This document shows positions 56,946 through 64,000 of a stretch of DNA of 64,000 nt, piece by piece. Source of the stretch: JAFKFJ01 sp963786445 (GTDB lineage: Bacteria; Pseudomonadota; Alphaproteobacteria; Acetobacterales; Acetobacteraceae); NCBI GenBank assembly GCA_963786445.1, contig CAWAZU010000036.1, positions 124,001 to 188,000 of the forward strand, written 5' to 3'. A program made the translations under genes and the position numbers. Position 1 is the stretch's first letter. Every line of letters starts with the position of its first letter. The notes under the pieces were generated by a model that saw only the letters and a list, made by a program, of their open reading frames with translations, had not been told where the DNA came from and did no database searches.

Positions 56946-58160
56946 TCAGGCCGCCCGCTGTTCCAGCTTGGGCAGGAACACGGTGAGCAGGCCGATCGCC
57001 GGCAGGAAGGCGCAGATGCGATAGACCGTCTCGATGCTGGTCATGTCCGCGAGCACGCCCAGCACCGCCGCGCCGAGGCCGCCCATGCCGAACGCGAAGC
57101 CGAAGAACAGGCCGGACACGGTGCCCACCTTTCCGGGCACCAGTTCCTGCGCATAGACCAGGATCGCCGGGAACGCCGAGGACAGGATCAGCCCGATCGG
57201 CACCGCGAGCACCAGCGTCGCGGTCAGCCCGACATAGGGCAGCACCAGCGTGAACGGCAGCACGCCCAGGATCGACCCCCAGATCACGTAGCGCCGGCCG
57301 ATGCGGTCGCCGAGCGGGCCGCCGAAGAACGTGCCGACCGCGGTGGCGGCGAGAAACAGGAAAAGGTCGATCTGCGCCGCCCGCACCGAGACGCCGAAAC
57401 GCTCGATCAGGTAGAACGTGAAATACGAGGTGATGCCGGCGAGGTAGAAGAATTTCGAGAAGATCAGCGCCAGCAGCACGCCGATCGAAACGACGACGCG
57501 CGAGCGCGGCAGATCGATCGCCACGACGGGATGCGCCCGCGTGCGCCGGCCGCGCGCGCTCTGCCGGCGCACGAACCAGCTGCCGACGCCGGCGAGCACC
57601 GCGATGCCGAGCAGCGCGATCAGCGAGAACCACGCCACGCTGCGCTGCCCATCCGGCAGGACGACGAAGGCGGCCAGCAGCGGGCCGACGGCCGAGCCGG
57701 CATTGCCGCCGACCTGGAACACCGACTGCGCCAGCCCGTGCCGCCCGCCCGAGGCATAGCGCGCCATCCGCGACGCCTCCGGGTGGAACACCGCCGAACC
57801 GAGGCCGATCATGGCCGCCGCCACCACCACCATCAGCAGGCTGGACGCGCGCGACAGCAGCAGCAGCCCGCACAGCGTGCAGCCCATGCCCACGGCGAGC
57901 GAATACGGCATCGGCCGGCGGTCGGTGACCAGCCCGACCACCGGCTGCAACAGCGACGCGGTGAGCTGGAAACTGAGCGTGATCAGGCCGACCTCGGCGA
58001 AGCTGAGGCCGAGATTGGTCTTCAGCATCGGATACAGCGCCGGGATCAGCGACTGCATGGTGTCGTTGAGCAGGTGCGAAAAACTGAGCGCCCCGACGAT
58101 GGCGAACACGGTGCCCTCGGCGGCGGCGATCGCGATCGGGGCGGAGACCTGTTTCTGCAT
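56946..58160 (-). CDS. MFS transporter, fosmidomycin-resistance (Fsr)-like
   Basis: A 404-residue 12-helix exporter. The start SFSHLLNDTMQSLIPALYPM, then LGLSFAEVGLITLSFQLTAS, LLQPVVGLVTDRRP and IGLGSAVFHPEASRMARYAS are hallmarks of the Fsr/YfcJ-like group. The central loop is RRQSARGRRTRAHP. Substrates may be phosphonate or other small drugs, or sugars. It is divergent from the YfgM-like gene. Confidence 0.88.
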   Translation of the reverse strand: MQKQVSAPIAIAAAEGTVFAIVGALSFSHLLNDTMQSLIPALYPMLKTNLGLSFAEVGLITLSFQLTASLLQPVVGLVTDRRPMPYSLAVGMGCTLCGLLLLSRASSLLMVVVAAAMIGLGSAVFHPEASRMARYASGGRHGLAQSVFQVGGNAGSAVGPLLAAFVVLPDGQRSVAWFSLIALLGIAVLAGVGSWFVRRQSARGRRTRAHPVVAIDLPRSRVVVSIGVLLALIFSKFFYLAGITSYFTFYLIERFGVSVRAAQIDLFLFLAATAVGTFFGGPLGDRIGRRYVIWGSILGVLPFTLVLPYVGLTATLVLAVPIGLILSSAFPAILVYAQELVPGKVGTVSGLFFGFAFGMGGLGAAVLGVLADMTSIETVYRICAFLPAIGLLTVFLPKLEQRAA

Positions 58161-58283
58161 GCGCGCAGTATCGCCAAAGCCGCGCGCCGGGCCAACCGCC
58201 GCGGCGCAAGGCTGGGCTGCGCCCAATTTGCCCGCCGGCCGGCCGCCCGCTATCCTCGGGCTTCCGCCCCGCCGAGGATCGCC

Positions 58284-58937
58284 GTGCCCGACATTTTCGA
58301 CGAAGTCGAAGAAGAACTCCGCGCCGACCGGGCGCAGGCGCTGCTCAAGCGCTACGGCGGCGCGCTGGTCGGCGCGGCCGTGCTGGTGGTGGTCGCGGTC
58401 GGCGCCTGGCGGGCGTGGGAGTGGCAGCAGGCCAAGCGCACCGCGGCGATCGCCGACCAGTACCTGGCGGCGGCGCAGACCGCCGACACGCTGAAAGGTC
58501 CGGGCCGCGAGGCCGCCGCCGCGCAGTTCGCCGCGGTCGCCGCGCAAGCGCCCGGCGGCTATCGGGCGCTGGCGCGACTGCGCGAGGCCGGGCTGAAGGC
58601 GCAGGCGGGCGACCTCGCCGGGGCGAGCGCGCTGTGGGACCAGGTGGCCGGCGACGGCGGCGCCGACCCGTTGCTGCGCGATGTCGCGAGCCTGGAATGG
58701 GCGATCCACCACGTCGATTCCGGCGATCCGTCGCAGGTGGCGGCGCGGCTCGGCCCGCTCGCCCTGCCGGACAGCCCGTTCCACCCGCTCGCCGCGGAAA
58801 CGCTGGCGATGCTCGACCTGCGCATCGGCAAGACCGCGGCGGCGCGCAGCACGCTCGGCGCGCTGGCGGAGGACGTGACGGCGCCGCAGGGCGTGCGCCA
58901 GCGCGCCCAGGGATTGCTGGCGCGGATCGGTTCCTGA
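58284..58937 (+). CDS. YfgM-like tetratricopeptide protein
   Basis: A 217-residue membrane-anchored protein from a GTG. The N-terminal cytoplasmic EVEEELRADRAQALLKRYGG leads into one membrane helix (ALVGAAVLVVVAVGAW), with a periplasmic helical TPR-like domain after it. This matches the DUF2133/YfgM family, a periplasmic chaperone partner of SecYEG. In many proteobacteria it lies next to bamB and der, exactly as here. Confidence 0.85.
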   Translation: MPDIFDEVEEELRADRAQALLKRYGGALVGAAVLVVVAVGAWRAWEWQQAKRTAAIADQYLAAAQTADTLKGPGREAAAAQFAAVAAQAPGGYRALARLREAGLKAQAGDLAGASALWDQVAGDGGADPLLRDVASLEWAIHHVDSGDPSQVAARLGPLALPDSPFHPLAAETLAMLDLRIGKTAAARSTLGALAEDVTAPQGVRQRAQGLLARIGS

Positions 58938-58939
58938 GC

Positions 58940-60271
58940 ATGGCCGACACCAGGCTGCGGCTGACGCGCCGTGCTGCGATGCTGCTGCCGCTGGCCGCCG
59001 GCGGCTGCCAGACCCTCGATGAGTGGTTCGGCGACAAAAAGACGCCGCTGCCCGGCACCCGCATCGGCATCGGCGGCACGCAGCGCGGCCTGAAGGTGGA
59101 CAACCCGGCGGGCCACGCCGTCACGCTGCCGCCCGAGGCGGTCGATGCCGCCTGGCCGCAATCCGGTTTCTCGCCGAGCCACACGCCCGGCAACCCCGCC
59201 TTCGGCACCCGGCTGCAGCCGGTCTGGACCGCCAAAATCGGCGCGCCGAGCGGCTACCGCCGCCGCATCACCGCGACCCCGGTGGTCGGCGGCGGGCGCG
59301 TGTTCGCGATGGACAGCGACGCCGTGGTCAGCGCCTACGACCAGCGCAGCGGCACGCGGCTGTGGCGGACCGAGACGGAACTGCCGCACACCCGCAGCAC
59401 CAATGTCGGCGGCGGCATCGCGCTCGACGGCGACACGCTCTATGCCGGCACCGGGCTGGCCGCACTGGTGGCCTGCAATGCCGCGAGCGGAAAGATCCGC
59501 TGGCGCCAGGCGCTCGACTGGCCGGCGCGCGCCGCGCCCACCATCGTCGCGGATTCGCTCTACCTGCCCACGCTCGGCGAGCAGGTCATCGCCTTTGCGA
59601 AAGCCGACGGCAGCCGGCGATGGGCCTACCAGGGCACGACGATCCCGACCTCGGTGCTCGGCCTGCCCTCGCCGGCCTATGCCGACGGGCTGCTGGTGGC
59701 CGGCCTCGGCTCGGGCGAACTGGTGTGTCTGCGCGCCCGCTCCGGCGCGGTGTCCTGGAGCGACGAACTCGCCTCCGAGGGCCGCGATGCGGTGGTCGAT
59801 TTCTCGGCCATCAGCGGGCTGCCGGTGATCGCGGAGGGCAGCGTGTATGCGGTCGGGCTGGGCGGGCTGTTCGTCGCGCTCGACCTGCGCACCGGCCGGC
59901 GGCTGTGGGAGCGCGACGTGGCCTCCGAGCAGTCGCCCTGGCTCGCCGGCGACTGGCTGTTCGTGCTGACGCCCGACCAGCTGCTCGGCGCGGTCAACCG
60001 CAACGACGGCAGCGTGCCGTGGGTGACGCAACTGCCGCTGTTCAAGAACGCGAAGGACAAGGAAGGGCCGATCTGGTGGATCGGCCCGGTGCTCGCGGGC
60101 GGACGGCTGATCGTCGCCGGCAGCAGCGGCGAGGCGATGTCGGTCAACCCGGCCAGCGGCGCGATCATGGCCCGCCAGAAACTGCCGGCGCCGCCGGCGG
60201 TGGCGCCGGTGGTGGCGGACCGCACCATGTTCATGGTTGCCAAGGACGCGACGCTGCTCGCGCTGCGCTGA
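58940..60271 (+). CDS. bamB: Outer membrane assembly lipoprotein BamB-like beta-propeller
   Basis: A 443-residue protein. The leader RLTRRAAMLLPLAAGGC ends in a lipobox, giving a lipidated cysteine at residue 24. It is followed by PQQ-type beta-propeller repeats (VVSAYDQRSGTRLWRTE; LVACNAASGKIRWRQAL; VIAFAKADGSRRWAYQG; LVCLRARSGAVSWSDEL; FVALDLRTGRRLWERDV). As part of the BAM complex it helps insert outer-membrane proteins. It starts two bases after the YfgM-like stop and precedes der by five. Confidence 0.9.
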   Translation: MADTRLRLTRRAAMLLPLAAGGCQTLDEWFGDKKTPLPGTRIGIGGTQRGLKVDNPAGHAVTLPPEAVDAAWPQSGFSPSHTPGNPAFGTRLQPVWTAKIGAPSGYRRRITATPVVGGGRVFAMDSDAVVSAYDQRSGTRLWRTETELPHTRSTNVGGGIALDGDTLYAGTGLAALVACNAASGKIRWRQALDWPARAAPTIVADSLYLPTLGEQVIAFAKADGSRRWAYQGTTIPTSVLGLPSPAYADGLLVAGLGSGELVCLRARSGAVSWSDELASEGRDAVVDFSAISGLPVIAEGSVYAVGLGGLFVALDLRTGRRLWERDVASEQSPWLAGDWLFVLTPDQLLGAVNRNDGSVPWVTQLPLFKNAKDKEGPIWWIGPVLAGGRLIVAGSSGEAMSVNPASGAIMARQKLPAPPAVAPVVADRTMFMVAKDATLLALR

Positions 60272-60276
60272 CCGGA

Positions 60277-61614
60277 ATGCCGCCCACCGTGGTGATCGCC
60301 GGCCGGCCCAATGTCGGCAAATCGACGCTGTTCAACCGCCTCGCCGGACGCCGCACCGCCCTGGTCGCCGACACGCCCGGCGTCACCCGCGACCGCAAGG
60401 AGGCCGAGGCGATGCTGCGCGGGCGGCGCGTGCGGCTGGTCGATACCGCGGGACTGGACGAGGCGCCGCCCGGATCGCTCGCCGGGCGCATGCACGCCTC
60501 GGCCGCCACCGCGGTCGGCGCGGCCGACCTGGTGCTGTTCGTGATCGACGCGCGCGCCGGCGTCACGCCGGCCGACGAGCATTTTGCCGCCTGGCTGCGC
60601 AAACGCGGACGCAAAGTGCTGCTGGTCGCCAACAAGGCGGAGGGGCGCGCCGGCGCCGCCGCCGCGCTGGACGCTTTTGCGCTCGGGCTGGGCGCCCCGG
60701 TCGCGGTCTCGGCGGAGCACGGCGAGGGTCTTTCGGAACTGATGGCCGAGATCGCCGACCGGCTGCCGGCGGAGGCGGAGGCGCCGGCCGAGGAAGCGCG
60801 CCCGCTGAAGCTCGCCATCGTCGGGCGGCCGAACACGGGCAAATCGACGCTGGTGAACCGGCTGCTCGGCGACGAGCGCATGCTCACCGGGCCGGAACCC
60901 GGCCTGACGCGCGACGCCGTCGCGGTGCGGCTGCACGACGACGACGGCACGCCGATCGAGCTGGTCGATACCGCCGGCCTGCGGCGCCGCGCGCGCATCG
61001 AGCAGGATCTGGAAAAACTCTCGGTGGGCGCTGCGATCGGCGCGCTGAAGCTGGCCGAGGTCGCGGTGCTGGCGGTCGATGCCACCGAGGGTCTGCACGA
61101 CCAGGACTTGCAGATCGCCCGCCTGATCGAGCGCGAAGGCCGCGCCTGCGTGCTGGCGCTGACCAAGTGGGACGCGGTCGCCGACCGCGCCGCCGCGCGC
61201 CGGGCGATTGCCGACCGGCTGGAGACGAGCCTGGCGCAGCTGCGCGGGGTTGCGGTGGTGCCGCTCTCGGCGCTGACCGGCGAGGGCGTGGCGCGGCTGC
61301 TGCCCGTGGTGCGGCAGGCGCATGCGGTGTGGAACACGCGGCTGCCGACGGGGGAACTGAATCGCTGGTTCGAGCAGGCGCTGGCGCGCCACGCGCTGCC
61401 GCTGGTCGAAGGCCGGCGGCTGAAACTGCGCTACGTCACCCAGCCGAAGGCACGGCCGCCGAGCTTTGTCATATTCGGCACGCGCGCGGAACAGACTCCG
61501 GAGGACTATCGCCGCTACCTGGTCAACGGGTTGCGCGAGACCTTCGGGCTGCCGGGCACGCCGATCCGGCTGGCGTTCCGCGGCACCAGCAATCCGTTCG
61601 ACCCGAAGGGCTGA
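60277..61614 (+). CDS. der: Ribosome biogenesis GTPase Der
   Basis: A 445-residue tandem GTPase for 50S assembly. The first G domain has GRPNVGKSTLFN (8-19), TPGVTRDR, VDTAGL and a degenerate NKAE in place of NKxD. The second has GRPNTGKSTLVN (near 188), PGLTRDAV, DTAGLRRRARI and TKWD. The C-terminal KH-like domain (LRYVTQPKARPPSFVIF) ends with AFRGTSNPFDPKG, normal for Der. It closes the YfgM-like/bamB/der operon. Confidence 0.96.
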   Translation: MPPTVVIAGRPNVGKSTLFNRLAGRRTALVADTPGVTRDRKEAEAMLRGRRVRLVDTAGLDEAPPGSLAGRMHASAATAVGAADLVLFVIDARAGVTPADEHFAAWLRKRGRKVLLVANKAEGRAGAAAALDAFALGLGAPVAVSAEHGEGLSELMAEIADRLPAEAEAPAEEARPLKLAIVGRPNTGKSTLVNRLLGDERMLTGPEPGLTRDAVAVRLHDDDGTPIELVDTAGLRRRARIEQDLEKLSVGAAIGALKLAEVAVLAVDATEGLHDQDLQIARLIEREGRACVLALTKWDAVADRAAARRAIADRLETSLAQLRGVAVVPLSALTGEGVARLLPVVRQAHAVWNTRLPTGELNRWFEQALARHALPLVEGRRLKLRYVTQPKARPPSFVIFGTRAEQTPEDYRRYLVNGLRETFGLPGTPIRLAFRGTSNPFDPKG

Positions 61615-61618
61615 GACT

Positions 61619-61637
61619 GCGCCGCGGGCGGCGGCGC
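61619..61637 (+). terminator. GC-rich hairpin after der
   Basis: GCGCCGC (61619-61625), a five-base loop GGGCG and GCGGCGC (61631-61637) form a perfect 7-base stem five bases after the der stop. The downstream sequence CCCTATTGCC has no T-tract. It may still end the der transcript, as many GC-rich terminators lack a full T-run, but this is weak. Confidence 0.35.
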
Positions 61638-61722
61638 CCCTATTGCCAGGACATTCCGCAGGGTGTCTTGTGGCGCCTGCACGAAGCCGGCCGAAAAGCC
61701 GGAGCCGAAACGGGAGGACACG

Positions 61723-62985
61723 ATGGACGCAGGCAGCATCACGGGCGCGATCGGACGCCGATCGGTCATCAGAACGGCGACAGCGGCGGCACTGGTGCCG
61801 CTCGCGTCTCCGTTCATCATCGCCGCGCGCGGCGAGACGCCGCTGCGCATCGGCATGTGCGATCCGCTGACCGGCACCTATGCTGCACCGGGGCATAACG
61901 AGGTGATGGGGGCGAAACTCGCGGTCGCGCGCGTGAATGCCGCCGGCGGCATCCTGGGCCGGCAGGTCGAGCTCCTGGTCGAAGACTCCGGCGACGATGT
62001 CGGCGTCGGGGTGCAGAAGAGCCGCAAGCTGATCGAGCGGGACGGGGTCAGATTCCTGATCGGCAACGTGAACTCCGCCATCGCGCAGGCGATGGCGCAG
62101 GTCTCCAGCGAAGCGAAGGTGCTGCACATCGTCTCCGGCGGGCACACCGACCCGATCACCGGCAAGGATTGCAAGTGGAACGTCTTTCGCGTCTGCAACA
62201 CGACGCGGATGGAAGCCAACTCGGTGTGCGACCTGCTGTTCCACAAATACGGCAAGAAGTGGCACTTCATCACACCCGACTACGCTTTCGGCCATACGCT
62301 GCAGACCGCGATCGAAGTCAACCTCAAGCGCCTCGGCGGCACGGTGACCGGCGTGGAGCTGACGCCGCTCGGCACCAGCGACTTCTCGGCCTATCTGATC
62401 AAGGCGCGCGCCGCCAACCCCGACGTGCTGATCCTGCTGGTGCAGGGCCAGGACATGGTCAACTGCCTCAAGCAGATCGTGCAGTTCGGCATCGAGAAGC
62501 AGATCAAGGTGGCCGGCACGCAGCAGGAGCTGGAATCGCTGGAGGCGCTGCCGCCGCAGGCGCGCATCGGCACCTGGATGTTCGAGTGGTACTGGAACCA
62601 GCCCGGCGTGCCGCATCTCGCCGAATTCGTCGCCGCCATCCGCAAGGTCAACGGCGGAAAAGTGCCGACCGCGCGGCACTGGTTCGGCTACACCTCGGTC
62701 TATAGCTTCGCGTTGGTCGCGGCGCAGGAAAAGACCACCGACGGGCTGAAGCTGGCGCATGCGCTCAGCGACTTCGAGCTGCCGCCGGAGATCAAGCTGC
62801 AGCCGAACAAGGTCTATTACCGCGCCGGCGACCACCAGCTCATGCTGTCCGCCTTCATCGGCACGGCGCAGGAGCACGGCTCGCCCGATCCCGAGGACCT
62901 GTTCAAGGTCGATCAGGTGGTGTCGGGCGATTCGGTGGCGCCGCCGGTCGCCGACACCGGCTGCAAGCTGACGTGGCCGTCGTAG
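61723..62985 (+). CDS. ABC transporter substrate-binding protein, LivK/urea-amide type
   Basis: A 420-residue type I binding protein. The leader IGRRSVIRTATAAALVPLAS, with paired arginines, precedes mature LRIGMCDPLTGTYAAPGHNE. Family segments include GAKLAVARVNAAGGILGRQV, VNSAIAQAMAQVSSEAKVLH and KWHFITPDYAFGHTLQ. The two-component look (YYRAGDHQLMLSAFIG) fits the UrtA/AmiC-like group more than classical LivK. GGGAGGA precedes the ATG. It heads a second Liv-type operon that runs off the window. Confidence 0.88.
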   Translation: MDAGSITGAIGRRSVIRTATAAALVPLASPFIIAARGETPLRIGMCDPLTGTYAAPGHNEVMGAKLAVARVNAAGGILGRQVELLVEDSGDDVGVGVQKSRKLIERDGVRFLIGNVNSAIAQAMAQVSSEAKVLHIVSGGHTDPITGKDCKWNVFRVCNTTRMEANSVCDLLFHKYGKKWHFITPDYAFGHTLQTAIEVNLKRLGGTVTGVELTPLGTSDFSAYLIKARAANPDVLILLVQGQDMVNCLKQIVQFGIEKQIKVAGTQQELESLEALPPQARIGTWMFEWYWNQPGVPHLAEFVAAIRKVNGGKVPTARHWFGYTSVYSFALVAAQEKTTDGLKLAHALSDFELPPEIKLQPNKVYYRAGDHQLMLSAFIGTAQEHGSPDPEDLFKVDQVVSGDSVAPPVADTGCKLTWPS

Positions 62986-63013
62986 CGACCTCGGACGGGA
63001 CCGCGCGGCGCCG

Positions 63014-63883
63014 ATGACGCAACTGCTGCTGTTCAACGTCACCAACGGGCTCATCATCGGCGCCTTCTACGTGCTCATGGCACTCGGGCTGTCGCTCATC
63101 CTCAACCTGAGCGGCGTCATCAACTTCGCCCATGGCGGCTTTTTGGTGATCGGCGGCTATCTGGCGTATACGCTCTCGCCCTGGCTCGGCTTCTGGGGCG
63201 CGCTGCTGGTCGCGCCGCTGCTCACCGCGGCGATCGGGCTGGCGGTGGAGCGGGTGCTGATCCGCCGGCTCTACGGGCGCGATCCGTTGTACAGCCTGCT
63301 GCTGACATTCGGGCTCGCGTTCATGATCGAGGACGGCACGCGCTTCGTCTGGGGCGCGCAGGGATTGCCGGTGACGATCCCGAACTTCCTCAACCAGCCG
63401 CTGAGCAGCGAGCTGTTCTTCATCACCGGCTACCGGCTGTTCATGGTCGGCGTCGTGACGGTCAGCGTCGCCGTGCTGTTCCTGCTGCTGCGCTATACGC
63501 GCATCGGCATCCGCATCCGCGCCGGCACGCTCGACCTGGAGACCGTGTCCACGCTCGGCGTCAATGTCGGGCGGCTGCGCTCGCTCAACTTCGCGGCCGG
63601 CATTTTTCTTGCCGGGCTGGCCGGCGTGCTGGCGGGCGGGCAGCTCGGGCTTGACCCGACGATGGGTGCCGGGCTGCTGATGCCGAGCTTCATCGCCATC
63701 ATCGTCGGCGGCGTCGGCAGCCTGCCGGGCACACTGATCGGCGGCCTGCTGATCGGCGTCGCCTCCGGCGTCACCGCGGTGTTCTTGCCGTCGGCGAGCG
63801 ATGCGGTGATGTACGTGCTGATGGCGGTGGTGCTGCTGCTGCGTCCGCGCGGCCTGATGGGCGAAGAAGGCCTGCTGACGTGA
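63014..63883 (+). CDS. livH: Branched-chain amino acid-type ABC transporter permease (LivH)
   Basis: A 289-residue permease. FNVTNGLIIGAFYVLMALGL, SLILNLSGVINFAHGGFLVI and the EAA-like segment RIGIRIRAGTLDLETVSTLG, where arginine-rich variation replaces the usual AMRAVAQD, are LivH-type. It starts 28 bases after the binding-protein stop and ends in GTGA overlapping the next permease. Confidence 0.92.
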   Translation: MTQLLLFNVTNGLIIGAFYVLMALGLSLILNLSGVINFAHGGFLVIGGYLAYTLSPWLGFWGALLVAPLLTAAIGLAVERVLIRRLYGRDPLYSLLLTFGLAFMIEDGTRFVWGAQGLPVTIPNFLNQPLSSELFFITGYRLFMVGVVTVSVAVLFLLLRYTRIGIRIRAGTLDLETVSTLGVNVGRLRSLNFAAGIFLAGLAGVLAGGQLGLDPTMGAGLLMPSFIAIIVGGVGSLPGTLIGGLLIGVASGVTAVFLPSASDAVMYVLMAVVLLLRPRGLMGEEGLLT

Positions 63884-64000
63884 GCGCCGGCGGACGCACC
63901 GATCCGCGCGTGCTCATGGCGATCTGGGCGGTGCTGCTGCTGGCGCCGTTCTGGCTCGGACTGGTCGGCGGCTACACCGCCCTCGGCTCGCGCGTGCTGG
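63880..64000 (+). CDS. livM: Branched-chain amino acid-type ABC transporter permease (LivM), 5' part
   Basis: Starts at GTG 63880 overlapping the livH stop. Only 40 codons are in the window: a polar leader, then the first membrane helix (RVLMAIWAVLLLAPFWLG). The LivM assignment rests on position after livH in a Liv-type operon and on the helix pattern. Confidence 0.7.
   Translation, partial: MSAGGRTDPRVLMAIWAVLLLAPFWLGLVGGYTALGSRVL

Overview
The window is very GC-rich, tightly packed alphaproteobacterial chromosome. Family content and gene order (rsmB-rpe-heparinase, gmk-yicC, a YfgM-like protein with bamB and der, ppdK, split glyQ/glyS, many ABC uptake systems) suggest Rhodospirillales, most likely Acetobacteraceae. 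This is inference from gene content; no rRNA or tRNA gene was seen.

Layout. 1-3.0 kb: housekeeping rsmB (5' cut), rpe and a heparinase II/III-like gene. 3.0-11.2 kb: accessory region with two tiny ORFs, a TetR regulator divergent from a molybdenum hydroxylase operon (2Fe-2S, FAD/4Fe-4S and Moco subunits), an amidase of the allophanate hydrolase type, and a graveyard of truncated genes (ABC permease, ABC ATPase, cysteine hydrolase, cupin). 11.2-16.3 kb: a complete Dpp/Opp-type ABC operon, facing a three-gene Rieske dioxygenase cluster (16.3-18.7 kb). 18.8-22.9 kb: manganese catalase, then an isomerase/Gfo-Idh/proline racemase-family operon. 22.9-29.0 kb: degenerate HtrA-like protein, hybrid histidine kinase, YidB-like protein, msrA, mobA. 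29.2-34.2 kb: a branched-chain amino acid type ABC operon with an apparent LivM-LivG fusion. 34.2-43.5 kb: ppdK, glyS, glyQ, DUF2076, ygfZ, asparagine synthetase-like. 43.5-48.6 kb: an orphan truncated AbrB antitoxin, a palindromic repeat, and a two-gene island (AAA+ ATPase plus subtilisin-like protease) that is the best candidate here for an undescribed or little-described system, possibly defensive. 48.8-64 kb: dihydroorotase, MFS, amino-acid ABC parts, an isoaspartyl methyltransferase-like gene, gmk, yicC, SDR, a Phd/PIN toxin-antitoxin pair, an Fsr-like MFS, the YfgM-like/bamB/der block, and the start of a second Liv-type operon.

Data quality matters here. Seven genes need twelve single-base frame corrections to give full-length products, and every one is an extra base (+1), never a loss. 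Two are in glyQ and two in rpe, which should be intact in a living cell, so consensus errors are more likely than mutation. Affected genes are annotated over their whole span with approximate shift positions.
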